Positions 8,107 through 18,450 of a stretch of DNA of 64,000 nucleotides are shown here, in pieces (the first letter of the stretch is position 1; the number at the start of each line of letters is the position of its first letter). The stretch is taken from NCBI GenBank assembly GCA_021324575.1, contig JAJPIW010000019.1, positions 1 to 64,000 on the forward strand, written 5' to 3'. The stretch comes from Intrasporangiaceae bacterium. Its GTDB lineage: Bacteria; Actinomycetota; Actinomycetes; Actinomycetales; Dermatophilaceae. The position numbers and the translations under genes are program-made. The notes under the pieces are model-generated. The model saw nothing but the letters and a program-made list of their open reading frames with translations. It was not told the DNA's origin and made no database searches.

Positions 8107-10083
8107 GTGTCTGCCCAGATCACCGTCCACGTCGCCGGAAGCGAGCGATCGGTGCCGGAGCAGACCACGGCTGGTGCCGTGTTCGAGGGCGACCGTGCGG
8201 TGCTCGTCGCCCGGGTCAACGGTGAGCTGCGCGACCTGGCCCACGTGCTAGCCGACGGCGACGTCGTCGAGGCGGTGACCGCGGAGGAGCAGGACGGGCT
8301 GAATGTGCTGCGGCACAGCGCTGCCCACGTTCTTGCACAGGCCGTGCAGGAGATCAACCCGGCCGCCAAGCTCGGCATCGGCCCACCCGTCCGGGACGGT
8401 TTCTACTACGACTTCGACGTCGAGACCCCGTTCACCCCGGACGACCTCAAGGCCCTCGAGAAGGCCATGCAGCGGATCATCAACGAGGGCCAGACCTTCG
8501 CCCGCCGCGAGATCTCCGACGCCGACGCCCTCGTCGAGCTCGCGGGCGAGCCATACAAGTGCGAGCTCGTGGGGTTGAAGTCCAATGCCGCCGGCGCCGC
8601 TGAGGGCGCGGACGCTGAAGTCGGGGAGGGTGGCCTCACCATCTACGACAACCTCCGTCGGGACGGCTCGCGCGCCTGGGGAGACCTGTGCCGCGGGCCG
8701 CACGTGCCCTCGACCAAGGTGCTCGGCAACGCGTTCAAGCTGATGCGCAGCGCGGCGGCATACTGGCGCGGCTCGGAGAAGAACCCGCAGCTGCAGCGGG
8801 TCTACGGCACCGCGTGGCCGACCAAGGACGACCTTAAGGCCTACCTCGACCGGCTCGCCGAGGCCGAGCGCCGCGACCACCGCAAGCTCGGTGCCGAGCT
8901 CGACCTGTACTCCTTCCCGGACCTGCTCGGGCCGGGTCTGCCGGTGTTCCACCCCAAGGGCGGGATCATCAAGCGGGAGATGGAGGACTACGTCCGGCGG
9001 CGGCACATCGAGGCCGGCTTCCACTACGTCGGGACCCCTCACATCGCCAAGGAGGACCTGTTCTACACCTCCGGGCACCTGCCCTACTTCGCCGAGGGGA
9101 TGTTCCCCCCGATGGACGTCGACGGACAGAACTACCGCCTCAAGGCGATGAACTGCCCGATGCACAACCTCATCTACCGGTCCCGCGGGCGTTCCTACCG
9201 CGAGCTGCCGCTGCGCCTGTTCGAGTTCGGCACCGTCTACCGCGACGAGAAGTCCGGGGTCCTCTCGGGCCTGACCCGGGTCCGGATGATCACCCAGGAC
9301 GACTCGCACTCCTATGTCACCAAGGAGGGCGCGGCCGAGGAGATCAAGCACCTGCTCGACTTCGTCACCGGGCTGCTCAGCGACTTCGGGATGGACGACT
9401 ACTACCTGGAGCTGTCGACCCGCGACGAGAAGAACGTCGACAAGTTCATCGGCTCCGACGAGGACTGGGCCGAGGCGACCAAGATCCTCGAGGCAGTCGC
9501 CGTCGACTCGGGTCTCGAGCTCGTCCCTGACCCGGGTGGCGCCGCCTACTACGGCCCCAAGATCTCGGTCCAGGCACGCGACGCCATCGGGCGGACCTGG
9601 CAGATGTCGACCATCCAGTACGACTTCAACCAGCCGCGGCGCTTCGGGCTGGAGTACCAGGCCGCCGACGGCTCGCGGCAGCAGCCGGTCATGATCCACT
9701 CGGCCAAGTTCGGGTCCATCGAGCGGTTCCTCGGAGTCCTCGTCGAGCACTATGCCGGGGCGTTCCCGGTGTGGCTCTCGCCGGTCCAGGCGCTCGGGAT
9801 CCCGGTCGCCGAGGAGTTCGACGACTATCTGCAAGGAGTCCTGGATCGTATGCGGGACAAGGGGATTCGCGTCGAGCTGGACGCCTCCGACGACCGGTTC
9901 CCCAAGAAGATCCGCAACGCGAGCAAGGCCAAGGTGCCGTTCGTCCTCATCGCCGGTGAGGAGGACCGCTCCAAGGGCGCGGTCTCCTTCCGCTACCGCG
10001 ACGGGTCGCAGAAGAACGGTGTCTCGGTGGACGACGCCATCGCCGAGATCCGCACCGCGATCGAGACCCGCGCCCAGGTCTGA
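8107..10083 (+). CDS. thrS: Threonyl-tRNA synthetase
   Basis: The 658-residue enzyme charges tRNA-Thr. In order it has an N-terminal TGS domain (about 1-60), the editing-like domain with the [11 protein letters not shown] segment, the class II core with [15 protein letters not shown], zinc-site and motif 2 regions ([19 protein letters not shown]), and a C-terminal anticodon-binding domain. GTG at 8107 is chosen because AAGGAG lies 8 nt upstream; an upstream in-frame start at 8032 would add residues with no family match. It heads the thrS-HIT-pgsA-pimA-pdxS-pdxT-ruv order also seen in mycobacteria, although here three unrelated genes separate it from the HIT gene. Confidence 0.97.
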   Translation: MSAQITVHVAGSERSVPEQTTAGAVFEGDRAVLVARVNGELRDLAHVLADGDVVEAVTAEEQDGLNVLRHSAAHVLAQAVQEINPAAKLGIGPPVRDGFYYDFDVETPFTPDDLKALEKAMQRIINEGQTFARREISDADALVELAGEPYKCELVGLKSNAAGAAEGADAEVGEGGLTIYDNLRRDGSRAWGDLCRGPHVPSTKVLGNAFKLMRSAAAYWRGSEKNPQLQRVYGTAWPTKDDLKAYLDRLAEAERRDHRKLGAELDLYSFPDLLGPGLPVFHPKGGIIKREMEDYVRRRHIEAGFHYVGTPHIAKEDLFYTSGHLPYFAEGMFPPMDVDGQNYRLKAMNCPMHNLIYRSRGRSYRELPLRLFEFGTVYRDEKSGVLSGLTRVRMITQDDSHSYVTKEGAAEEIKHLLDFVTGLLSDFGMDDYYLELSTRDEKNVDKFIGSDEDWAEATKILEAVAVDSGLELVPDPGGAAYYGPKISVQARDAIGRTWQMSTIQYDFNQPRRFGLEYQAADGSRQQPVMIHSAKFGSIERFLGVLVEHYAGAFPVWLSPVQALGIPVAEEFDDYLQGVLDRMRDKGIRVELDASDDRFPKKIRNASKAKVPFVLIAGEEDRSKGAVSFRYRDGSQKNGVSVDDAIAEIRTAIETRAQV

Positions 10084-10699
10084 CCGCCGTCACGTGCAGC
10101 CAGCCCTCTCCGGACTGCCTCCGGCCGGGTACGTGTTCGACCGACTCGACGACCCAGCCGCTGGACTCCAGCGCCTTCCGCAGCGGGCCCTCGCGCCAGA
10201 AGGTGAAGTGACGCGGGCTCGGCACACTCCCGTGCGTCGACCACCGCTCGCCGTCGCCCTCCTTGAGGTCGAGGAGGAGCACACCGCCCACGACCGTTCC
10301 AGCGTGTAGTCGCGAGAGGACCACAGGCAGGTCGGTCCGCTCGACGTGCAGCAGGCAGGCGCTGGCGTAGACGGCATCCCACGGTCCCCGAAGGTCGTCG
10401 ACGAGCGGGTCCAGGTGCCACGCATCATGACCGTCCGCCTCTAGGAGCTGGACGAACCCCACGCTGATGTCGGTTCGCTGCACGACGAGGCCGCGTTCCT
10501 CCAGGAGCAGCGCATCGCCCCCCGAACCGCTGCCGATCTCCAGGACGCGGGCCCCCGCCGGCAGCCTCCCCGCAAACCGGTCGATCCCCGCGAGGTAGGC
10601 CGCGTCCGGAGCGAGCAGGCCGGCGGCATACGCCTCGGCATGTGCGTCGTATGCCGCGACCGTCGCCGCCGTCTCGGGGGAGTGCTCGGCATCGCTCAT
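9947..10699 (-). CDS. SAM-dependent class I methyltransferase
   Basis: The product is up to 250 residues. The SAM-binding motif [16 protein letters not shown], lies near residue 50, followed by acidic motif II (RTD) and YASACLLHV. The target is unknown. The start at ATG 10699 is preceded by an AGGATGG stretch. The catalytic domain ends near residue 205 (WLHVTAVRP). No stop follows, and the frame continues for about 45 arginine-rich residues antisense to the 3' end of thrS, overlapping it by 137 bp. That tail is probably not functional protein, or a sequencing or frameshift change has removed the original stop. Confidence 0.75.
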   Translation of the reverse strand: MSDAEHSPETAATVAAYDAHAEAYAAGLLAPDAAYLAGIDRFAGRLPAGARVLEIGSGSGGDALLLEERGLVVQRTDISVGFVQLLEADGHDAWHLDPLVDDLRGPWDAVYASACLLHVERTDLPVVLSRLHAGTVVGGVLLLDLKEGDGERWSTHGSVPSPRHFTFWREGPLRKALESSGWVVESVEHVPGRRQSGEGWLHVTAVRPGRGSRSRCGSRRWRRPPRHRSSATRRGSGRRPRPWSGPPHRR

Positions 10700-10742
10700 C
10701 CCGCCATCCTGCCAAGGTGCGCGCCCGGCATACGCTTCGGAC

Positions 10743-11756
10743 ATGACGACCTCGACCATCAACCACCAGGTCCGCCTCGCCTCCCGCCCGGTCGGCCTGC
10801 CGACCGCCGACAACTGGGAGCTGACCGAGGAGCCGGTGCCCGCCCCCGCCGACGGCCAGCTCGTCGTCAAGGTCACTGACATCTCGCTCGACCCGGCGAT
10901 GCGCGGCTGGATGAACGCCGGCAAGTCCTACATCCCGCCCGTCGAGATCGGGGCGGTGATGCGGGCCGGCGCGGTGGGAACCGTTGTCGCCAGCGCGAAC
11001 CCGGCCTTCGCCGTCGGGGACTCGGTCTACGGGTCGTTCGGCGTCCAGGAGTATGCCGTGACGTCGGGCCGCGGGGTCGAGAAGATCGACACGAGCGTGG
11101 TGCCGGCCGCGACCTACCTCGCGGCCCTGGGGATGCCCGGGATGACGGCCTACTTCGGTCTCCTCGACGTCGGCCGGCTCAAGGACGGCGACACCGTCCT
11201 GGTCTCCGGGGCCGCGGGCGCGGTCGGCAGCATCGTCGGGCAGATCGCCAAGATCAAGGGCTGCCGGGTGATCGGGATCGCCGGCGGCGCCGAGAAGTGC
11301 GCCTGGCTCACCGACGAGCTGGGCTTCGACGTGGCCATCGACTACAAGGGCCAGGACGTCAAGGCTGCCCTGCGCGACGCGGCTCCCGATGGCGTCGACG
11401 TCTACTTCGACAACGTCGGCGGCGAGATCCTCGACATCGCGCTGACCCGCCTGGCCCGAGGTGCCCGGATCGTCATCTGCGGCGCCGTCTCGCAGTACAA
11501 CGTGACCGAGCCCGTCAAGGGGCCCTCCAACTACCTCGCGCTGCTCGTGGCCCGCGCCTCGATGACCGGCATGGTCGTCTTCGACTATGCCGACCGCTAC
11601 CCCGAGGCGATTGCGCAGATGGCGGGGTGGCTGGCCGAGGGCAGGCTCATCTCGCGCGAGGACATCGTCGAGGGCACGGTCGCCGACTTCCCGGACGTGC
11701 TCCTGCGCCTGTTCTCCGGCGCCAACACCGGCAAGCTCGTCCTCGCCCTGCGCTGA
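10743..11756 (+). CDS. NADP-dependent MDR oxidoreductase (CurA-like enone reductase)
   Basis: The 337-residue protein belongs to the zinc-independent medium-chain dehydrogenase/reductase group. It has an N-terminal GroES-like part (SLDPAMRGWM), the GMPGMTAYFGL segment typical of leukotriene B4 dehydrogenase/CurA reductases, and a Rossmann motif VSGAAGAVGSIVGQIAK near residue 155. It probably reduces alpha,beta-unsaturated ketones with NADPH. A TACGCT -10 at 10731-10736 is 6 nt from the ATG, indicating a leaderless mRNA. It is divergent from the methyltransferase. Confidence 0.88.
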   Translation: MTTSTINHQVRLASRPVGLPTADNWELTEEPVPAPADGQLVVKVTDISLDPAMRGWMNAGKSYIPPVEIGAVMRAGAVGTVVASANPAFAVGDSVYGSFGVQEYAVTSGRGVEKIDTSVVPAATYLAALGMPGMTAYFGLLDVGRLKDGDTVLVSGAAGAVGSIVGQIAKIKGCRVIGIAGGAEKCAWLTDELGFDVAIDYKGQDVKAALRDAAPDGVDVYFDNVGGEILDIALTRLARGARIVICGAVSQYNVTEPVKGPSNYLALLVARASMTGMVVFDYADRYPEAIAQMAGWLAEGRLISREDIVEGTVADFPDVLLRLFSGANTGKLVLALR

Positions 11757-11862
11757 GGCGCCCACTCGGGGGCGGGCACCTTCTCGTCGTATGCCGTGCG
11801 CGTCCGGCGTTCTCCCCGGGCGCGCGTGTATCAGGGCCGGCCCGCACGGACTCTTCCCCAGC

Positions 11863-13014
11863 ATGACCGTCACGACCCTTCGGCCACGGCCACGGCCACG
11901 GCCACGGCGACAGCCAGGCCGACAGTCACGGCCCGCGGCCGTGGACCTGGCAGACCTGGCGACGCCGTACGTCGACCTGGACGTGTCGGTGGCAGTCGGG
12001 AACCTCCGGGCGCTGCGTGCGGCGCTGGGCGGCGCCATGATCCACTACGCGGTCAGGGCCGATCCGGATCCCGTTCTGCTGCAACGACTCTGCGCGAGCG
12101 GAGCATCGTTCGACGTCGCGAGCCCCGCAGAGGTCGAGGCGGCACTGGGGGCCGGAGCACTCGCCTCGGAGCTGGTCCACGGCAACCAGGTCGCCCGGAG
12201 GTCTGACCTTGCGGCGGTGCACGCCCTTGGCGTGCGGCGCTTCGTCGTCGGCTCGGTCGACGACGTCGAGAAGGTCGCTGCGACGGCGCCCGGGTCGTCG
12301 GTCCTGTGCCTCCTCGTCACCAGTGGTGAGGCATCGTCCTGGCCGCTCGCCCGCGCGTACGGATGCGCGTCGAGCCAGGCCGTTGCGGTCCTCCGGGGTG
12401 CGGCAGCGCTCGGACTGCGACCCGAGGGGGTGAGCCTCGTCGGCTCGCCGGACGGCGAGTCGGTCAGCTGGGCTGCCCAGTTCGAGGTCGCGGCAACGGT
12501 TTTCGCCCGACTGCGCGACGTGGGACTTGCTCCGAGCGTCGTGGACATCGGTGCGGGACCGTCTGCTGACCTGGGGGCCGGCGCTGTCGACGCAGCCCTG
12601 GCGACCTGCTTCCCGGACGCTCGACCCCGACTCATCGCCCGGTCGGGTCCGGACATCGTCGCCGACACCCGCGCCGTCGTCAGCACGGTCCTCGCGGTGT
12701 CCTGGCGGGGGGACATCCGGTGGGTCCACCTGGACGCGGCACCAGGAGCCGGACTCCCGGTCCCGGCGGGTGCACCCGGCCGCTGCCGGATCGAGACGAG
12801 TGCGGACGGCGGCCCGACCGGACCGGCCGTGCTCGCCGGGCCGGCCCTGGACGCTCCCGATGGTGACCCTGCCGACGGACGCGCCGTTCCGGCCAGCCTT
12901 CCGCTGGCGCTGGGCGACGGCGACATCGTCCGGCTCGCCGGCCCCCATGCGCTCACCGCACCGACCGCCGGGCTCCGGGACGTCGCCCCCGTGATCCCCC
13001 TCGTCGCCGGCTGA
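11863..13014 (+). CDS. Degenerate type III PLP (ornithine/DAP/arginine) decarboxylase homologue
   Basis: The 383-residue protein aligns by pattern with fold-III PLP decarboxylases, but key residues are missing. The PLP lysine segment usually reading YAVKAN is YAVRADPDP, so the Schiff-base Lys is Arg. The SFHVGSG histidine region reads VSLVGSPDG, the glycine-rich DIGGGF loop reads DIGAGPSAD, the EPGR glutamate region reads ARSGPD, and the GPTCDSxD cysteine motif reads AGPALDAPD. The N-terminus has a Pro-Arg run encoded by tandem CGGCCA. It is probably a catalytically dead homologue or a diverged binding protein. The overall reading frame is intact. Confidence 0.65.
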   Translation: MTVTTLRPRPRPRPRRQPGRQSRPAAVDLADLATPYVDLDVSVAVGNLRALRAALGGAMIHYAVRADPDPVLLQRLCASGASFDVASPAEVEAALGAGALASELVHGNQVARRSDLAAVHALGVRRFVVGSVDDVEKVAATAPGSSVLCLLVTSGEASSWPLARAYGCASSQAVAVLRGAAALGLRPEGVSLVGSPDGESVSWAAQFEVAATVFARLRDVGLAPSVVDIGAGPSADLGAGAVDAALATCFPDARPRLIARSGPDIVADTRAVVSTVLAVSWRGDIRWVHLDAAPGAGLPVPAGAPGRCRIETSADGGPTGPAVLAGPALDAPDGDPADGRAVPASLPLALGDGDIVRLAGPHALTAPTAGLRDVAPVIPLVAG

Positions 13015-13079
13015 CCCCGCGACGCGGGCGCACCCCGACCTGCATGCGGATCGAGGGCACGCGGCATACGATCGCCATC

Positions 13080-13400
13080 GTGAGCAACGGACCGGAGTAC
13101 CAGGTGACCTACTGGCGCGAGCTGCCCTCGATGGTCGTCGTCCGCGATGGCGACACGGTCCACAAGGCGGCTCTCGCCCCACGCTTCCAGGAGGCCATCG
13201 ACGAGGCCGCGATGCGGCTCGGCGAGGTCGACAGTGACGCCTACCTCGCGGGCTGGCGCCGGGGGGAGTGGACGGCGGTCGACGGCGACGCCGAGGGCGT
13301 CGTCGGGTGGCTCGTCCCCGACCTCGAGCTGCCGTGGGACGACGCGACCCTCACGGCCTACCTCGACCACCTCGGGCCGGCGGACCCACCCACCTCATAG
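13080..13400 (+). CDS. Small 'virulence factor' domain protein
   Basis: The 106-residue product has YQVTYWRELPSMVVVRDGD at its start, the signature of a small family labelled 'virulence factor' in databases, whose function is not established in actinobacteria. The GTG start at 13080 is chosen over ATG 13044 because a TACGAT -10 within a GGCATACG copy (13067-13072) ends exactly 7 nt upstream and no Shine-Dalgarno is present. The tail contains WLVPDLELPWDD. Its TAG stop forms the first half of the -10 of the HIT gene. Confidence 0.7.
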   Translation: MSNGPEYQVTYWRELPSMVVVRDGDTVHKAALAPRFQEAIDEAAMRLGEVDSDAYLAGWRRGEWTAVDGDAEGVVGWLVPDLELPWDDATLTAYLDHLGPADPPTS

Positions 13401-13410
13401 GATCGCCGGT

Positions 13411-13956
13411 ATGCCGCAGCCGGAGTCCGCCGACGACCTCGCCGGCGTCCGGGACGGCTTCGAACGGCTGTGGACCCCGCACCGGATGGCCTACGTGACC
13501 GGCGAACGGCCGAGCCGGGATGCGGGGGACGGGTGCCCGTTCTGCGCCGCGCCGGCCAAGGATGACGAGGAGGGGCTGGTCGTCCACCGCGGTGAGCTCT
13601 GCTACGTCGTCATGAACCTGTTCCCCTACAACCCCGGTCACGTCCTCGTCTGCCCCTATCGCCACGTCTCGCTCTACATCGACCTCACCGACGAGGAGAC
13701 GGCGGAGTTCACCGCGCTCACCAAGGCCGCGATCCGCGCCATCGACGCCGCCTCGGCGCCGATGGGCTACAACATCGGGATCAACCAGGGGGACGTCGCC
13801 GGCGCCGGCGTGGCCGCCCACCTGCACCAGCACGTCGTCCCGCGGTGGGGCGGCGACGCGAACTTCCTGCCGATCATCGCCCAGACCAAGGCGCTGCCCA
13901 TGCTTCTCGAGGACGTCCGGGCGCGGCTGGCCGAGGCCTGGCCCGTGGGTGGTTAG
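13411..13956 (+). CDS. HIT-family hydrolase / Ap4A phosphorylase-like
   Basis: The 181-residue protein carries the histidine triad HLHQHVVPRW near residue 143 and a CPFC pair near residue 38 that may bind zinc. It hydrolyses or phosphorolyses dinucleotides; the mycobacterial protein at the same place beside pgsA acts on Ap4A. TAGGAT at 13398-13403 ends 7 nt before the ATG, indicating a leaderless transcript. The start codon itself lies in a GTATGCC motif copy. Its own stop TAG begins the TAGGCT element before pgsA. Confidence 0.9.
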   Translation: MPQPESADDLAGVRDGFERLWTPHRMAYVTGERPSRDAGDGCPFCAAPAKDDEEGLVVHRGELCYVVMNLFPYNPGHVLVCPYRHVSLYIDLTDEETAEFTALTKAAIRAIDAASAPMGYNIGINQGDVAGAGVAAHLHQHVVPRWGGDANFLPIIAQTKALPMLLEDVRARLAEAWPVGG

Positions 13957-13968
13957 GCTGGCGACACC

Positions 13969-14601
13969 ATGCTCAACCGCTACGCGCGCGCGCTCTTCAC
14001 GACGCTGCTGACCCCGGTCGCCAAGCTGTTCCTCAAGGTGGGGATCAGCCCCGACATCGTCACCGTCGTCGGAACGCTCGGGGTCTGCTTCGGTGCCCTC
14101 GCCTTCTACCCCCGGCACGAGTTCCTCGTCGGCACCCTCGTCATCACCGCCTTCGTCTTCTCCGACACCGTCGACGGGATCATGGCCCGCATGTCCGGCC
14201 GCTCGAGCAACTGGGGCGCCTACCTGGACTCAACGCTCGACCGGGTGGGTGACGCGGCCGTCTTCGGCGGGCTCGTCCTCTGGTATGCCGGTGACGGCAA
14301 GCAGCCCTATATGGCCGGGTTGGCGCTCGCCTGCCTCATCCTGGGCAGCGTCGTCTCCTACGCCAAAGCCCGGGCCGAGGGCCTGGGCTACACCGCGAAC
14401 GTCGGGATCGCCGAGCGGGCCGACCGGCTCGTCGCGGTGCTGGTGACCACCGGTCTGGTCGGGTGGTTCCTCCCCGAGGTCGTCCTCACCGTGGTCCTCG
14501 CGCTGCTCGCCCTGGCCAGCCTGGTGACCATCTTCCAGCGCATCCTCACCGTCCGCCGCCAGGCCCTGTCCGGGGCGACCTCAGCGTCCGCCTCGGCCTG
14601 A
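13969..14601 (+). CDS. pgsA: Phosphatidylinositol phosphate synthase
   Basis: This 210-residue membrane protein has about six transmembrane segments. The CDP-alcohol phosphotransferase signature D-x2-DG-x2-AR-x8-G-x3-D-x3-D is complete (Asp66, Asp69, Gly70, Arg73, Asp87, Asp91). It joins CDP-diacylglycerol and inositol phosphate, the first step towards phosphatidylinositol and its mannosides. The next two genes are the PIM acyltransferase and PimA, which fixes the substrate as PI lipid rather than phosphatidylglycerol. TAGGCT at 13954-13959, overlapping the HIT stop, lies 9 nt upstream. Confidence 0.93.
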   Translation: MLNRYARALFTTLLTPVAKLFLKVGISPDIVTVVGTLGVCFGALAFYPRHEFLVGTLVITAFVFSDTVDGIMARMSGRSSNWGAYLDSTLDRVGDAAVFGGLVLWYAGDGKQPYMAGLALACLILGSVVSYAKARAEGLGYTANVGIAERADRLVAVLVTTGLVGWFLPEVVLTVVLALLALASLVTIFQRILTVRRQALSGATSASASA

Positions 14602-14614
14602 GGCGGGTTCGAGC

Positions 14615-15562
14615 GTGCTGCCCGGGGTGTCGGCCATCGCCGACGCAGTGACGACGGGCTCGTTCCGGGCCGGCTGGGCGATCGTCCGATGGCTGCCCGA
14701 GCGCACGGCATACACGCTCTTCGAGGCGGCCGCGGACCTCACCCACGCCCGCGGGGGCAAGGGGGTCGAGCGGCTCCGGAGCAACTACGCGCGGGTCCGG
14801 CCCGACCTGGATCCCGTCGCCCTGGACGAGCTGGTCCGCGACGGGCTGCGCTCCTACCTGCGCTACTGGTGCGACGCGTTCCGGCTGCCCAACCTCACGC
14901 CCGAGCAGATTCTCGAGCGGGCCAGGTGCGAGGGCGACGGGCCGGTCCGGGCCGAGCTCGCGGCGGGTCGACCGGTCCTGGCCTTCCTCGGCCACATGGG
15001 CAACTGGGACATGGCCGGCGCCTGGGGCACGGTCGACCTCGGACCGGTCGTCACCGTGGCCGAGCGGCTCAAGCCGGAGGAGGTGTATGCCGAGTTCCTC
15101 GCCTTCCGGGAGTCCCTCGGCATGCGGATCCTGCCGCTGACCGGTGGCGGCAACGTCATGGCACTCCTCCGCGAGGCCCTGCGCGAGCCGATCGTCCTGC
15201 CCTTGCTCGCAGACCGTGACCTGACGAGGGGCGGCATACCAGTCACCCTGCTCGGGCACGACGCCTCGGTGGCGGCCGGTCCCGCCGCCCTTGCGGTGGC
15301 GAGCGGCGCCACGCTCTTCCCCGTGTCGATCCACTACGAGACCGCGCCCGACCTGCCGTCGGGCTGGCGGACCGTCATCCGCTTCCTCGACCCCGTCCCG
15401 GACCCTCGCTCCGGCACCACGCGGGACCGGGTCACCGCGATGAGCCAGGGCTGCGCCGACGCCCTGTCCGCGGCCATCTTGGAGCACCTCGTGGACTGGC
15501 ACATGATGCAGCGGGTCTTCACCGACGACCTCGAGCCGCGGGGCACCAAGGTGTCCGCGTGA
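14615..15562 (+). CDS. Phosphatidylinositol mannoside acyltransferase (LpxL/HtrB superfamily)
   Basis: The 315-residue protein of the lysophospholipid acyltransferase superfamily has the catalytic HX4D motif in GHMGNWD near residue 129 and a PVTLLGHDASVAAGP substrate region. In mycobacteria the gene between pgsA and pimA acylates the mannose of PIM1/PIM2, and position and motifs agree here. The GTG start at 14615 lies 13 bp after the pgsA stop; a weak GGCGGG precedes it. It is a peripheral enzyme on the inner face of the membrane, co-transcribed with its neighbours. Confidence 0.9.
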   Translation: MLPGVSAIADAVTTGSFRAGWAIVRWLPERTAYTLFEAAADLTHARGGKGVERLRSNYARVRPDLDPVALDELVRDGLRSYLRYWCDAFRLPNLTPEQILERARCEGDGPVRAELAAGRPVLAFLGHMGNWDMAGAWGTVDLGPVVTVAERLKPEEVYAEFLAFRESLGMRILPLTGGGNVMALLREALREPIVLPLLADRDLTRGGIPVTLLGHDASVAAGPAALAVASGATLFPVSIHYETAPDLPSGWRTVIRFLDPVPDPRSGTTRDRVTAMSQGCADALSAAILEHLVDWHMMQRVFTDDLEPRGTKVSA

Positions 15563-15572
15563 GGACCGGCCC

Positions 15573-16760
15573 GTGAAGATCGGCATGGTGTGCCCGTACT
15601 CCTTCGACGTCCCCGGGGGAGTGCAGTTCCACGTCCGGGACCTGGCCGAGCACTTCATCGCCGCCGGGCACCACGTCTCGGTGCTCGCGCCGGCCGACGA
15701 CGACACTCCGCTGCCGCCCTATGTCGTCTCCAGCGGGCGCGCAGTTCCGGTGCGCTACAACGGATCTGTCGCCCGCCTGGCATTCGGTCCGGTGACGTCG
15801 GCGCGCGTCAACCGGTGGGTCGACGACGGTGACTTCGACGTCATCCACCTGCACGAGCCGGTCACGCCGAGCGTCTCTATCCTCGCCCTGTGGGCGGCCT
15901 CGGCGCCGGTGGTCGCGACCTTCCACACGAGCAACCTCCGGTCGCGTGCCATGCAGGCGGCATACCCCTTGCTGCGGCCGTCGCTGGAGAAGATTCTGGG
16001 CCGGATCGCGGTGTCCGAGGACGCGCGCCGGACGGTCACGTCGCATCTGGGCGGCGACGCCGTCGTCATCCCCAACGGGGTCAACACCGACGTCTTCGCC
16101 CGCGCTGCCACCCGACCGGACTGGGTCGGCACACGCGACGCCCCGACGATCGGCTTCCTCGGCCGGATCGACGAGCCCCGCAAGGGACTGCCCGTCCTGG
16201 CCGCCGCGATGCCGGCCATCCTCGCCGCCCGCCCCGGGACGCGACTGCTGGTGGCCGGGCCCGGCGACGTCGAGGCGGCCCGGGCGCGACTGGACCCGGC
16301 CACCCGCGCCGCGACGACGTTCCTCGGCATGGTGAGCGACGCCGAGAAGGCCAGCATGCTCGCCTCGGTCTCGGCGTATGCCGCGCCGCACACGGGCGGG
16401 GAGAGCTTCGGCATCGTCCTCGTCGAGGCGATGGCGGCGGGCGCGCCCATCGTCGCCAGCGACCTGCCGGCGTTCGTGCGCGTGCTGGGTGACCCGCCGG
16501 CCGGGGTGACCTTCCGCAGCGAGGACGCCGAGGACCTCGCGCGCGTCATGCTCTCGGTCATCGGCTCGCCTGCCGAGCAGGCCAGGCTGCGAACCGCCGG
16601 CCGGATCCGGGCCGTCGACTTCGACTGGTCGACGGTGGCGCGCGACATCCTGGCGGTCTACGAGACGGTCATCTACGCCGCCCGGGTCGCCCGCGAGGAC
16701 CTCGCGGCCGAGAGCCGCCGGCCGCGCCTGTTCCGCCCGCTCGGAAGGAGCGACACATGA
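15573..16760 (+). CDS. pimA: Phosphatidyl-myo-inositol alpha-mannosyltransferase
   Basis: This 395-residue GT4-family GT-B enzyme has the N-terminal GGVQFHVRDLAEHF acceptor loop, central NGVNTDVF and GFLGRIDEPRKGL, and the C-terminal donor-binding GGESFGIVLVEAMA (EX7E). It transfers the first mannose from GDP-mannose to phosphatidylinositol. GTG at 15573 follows the acyltransferase stop by 10 bp. Its stop overlaps the next ATG (ATGA). Residues beyond about 375 form a short Arg-rich tail. Confidence 0.93.
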   Translation: MKIGMVCPYSFDVPGGVQFHVRDLAEHFIAAGHHVSVLAPADDDTPLPPYVVSSGRAVPVRYNGSVARLAFGPVTSARVNRWVDDGDFDVIHLHEPVTPSVSILALWAASAPVVATFHTSNLRSRAMQAAYPLLRPSLEKILGRIAVSEDARRTVTSHLGGDAVVIPNGVNTDVFARAATRPDWVGTRDAPTIGFLGRIDEPRKGLPVLAAAMPAILAARPGTRLLVAGPGDVEAARARLDPATRAATTFLGMVSDAEKASMLASVSAYAAPHTGGESFGIVLVEAMAAGAPIVASDLPAFVRVLGDPPAGVTFRSEDAEDLARVMLSVIGSPAEQARLRTAGRIRAVDFDWSTVARDILAVYETVIYAARVAREDLAAESRRPRLFRPLGRSDT

Positions 16761-17341
16761 GCCAGACCGGTGACGTCCTCGTCGTCGTCCTCGCGACCCT
16801 GCTCTGTGTCGCCTGGTACCTCTCCTACTCCGCCTCCCGGCTGGACCGGCTGCACGCCCGCGTGGAGGGTGCGCTCTCCGCGCTCGACGCCCAGCTCGTC
16901 CGCCGTGCGGAGGCGACCCTGGAGCTGGCCAACTCCGGCGAGCTCGACCCCTCCAGCTCGCTCATCCTGGCCTCGGCCGCCTCGGAGTCCCTCGAACGGC
17001 ATACCGAGCACCTCATCGACGACGACCCCCTCGACGGCCAGTCGTTCGGCGGACGGGAGCCGGTGGAGTCCGACCTCAGCGAGGCCCTGTCCCTCGCCCT
17101 CAGCGAACCGGTCGTGGCGTCGCTCAAGGACCACGACGGGGTGGCCGCGGCGGCCCTGGACCGGATTGAGGCAGCCGGCGTGCGGGTCCAGCTGGCCCGC
17201 CGCTTCCACAACAACGCGGTCAAGGACGTCCAACGGGTGCGCCGGAAGCGGTCGGTCCGGTGGTTCCGGCTCGCCGGGTACGCCGTGCTCCCGACGACGG
17301 TGGAGTTCGACGACGAGCTCCCGGCCACCCTGCGCGACTGA
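16757..17341 (+). CDS. LemA-like membrane-anchored protein
   Basis: The 194-residue product has an N-terminal transmembrane helix (residues 7-25) followed by a helical domain. It reads like a LemA-type protein: [22 protein letters not shown], then [29 protein letters not shown] near the C-terminus. The helices would sit in the cytoplasm or outside depending on topology. GGAAGGAG lies before the ATG, inside pimA. It ends the PIM operon, just before a strong hairpin. Function unknown. Confidence 0.7.
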   Translation: MSQTGDVLVVVLATLLCVAWYLSYSASRLDRLHARVEGALSALDAQLVRRAEATLELANSGELDPSSSLILASAASESLERHTEHLIDDDPLDGQSFGGREPVESDLSEALSLALSEPVVASLKDHDGVAAAALDRIEAAGVRVQLARRFHNNAVKDVQRVRRKRSVRWFRLAGYAVLPTTVEFDDELPATLRD

Positions 17342-17350
17342 CCGACCTTC

Positions 17351-17447
17351 CCTTGCGAGGATGACTTTCCCGCCCCATCCGGGAAAGTCATCCTCGCAAG
17401 GCATATCAACCCTTGCGAAGATGAGGTTTCCCGGATGGGGCGGGAAA
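17351..17447. repeat. Perfect 22-bp stem hairpin plus inverted second copy of its core
   Basis: Arms at 17351-17372 and 17380-17401 are perfect complements around the 7-nt loop CCCCATC. A second hairpin follows (TTTCCCG 17427-17433 with CGGGAAA 17441-17447) whose whole 21-bp core is the exact reverse complement of 17366-17386. The first could terminate the PIM operon. The arrangement of two inverted copies is more than a terminator needs. Confidence 0.75.
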
Positions 17448-17525
17448 TCGAGGCGGGGTCGGGGAGAGGTGAGCGGGCGGCATACGATGGGATCGACCCC
17501 CACCGCACGTTCCCCAGGATCACCC

Positions 17526-18434
<909 letters not shown>

Positions 18435-18450
18435 CCACTCATCTCGTATG

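Noticed and set aside
10090-10428. Alternative minus-strand frames beside the methyltransferase
   Set aside because: They are shadow frames; only the frame starting at 10699 carries the SAM-binding motif.
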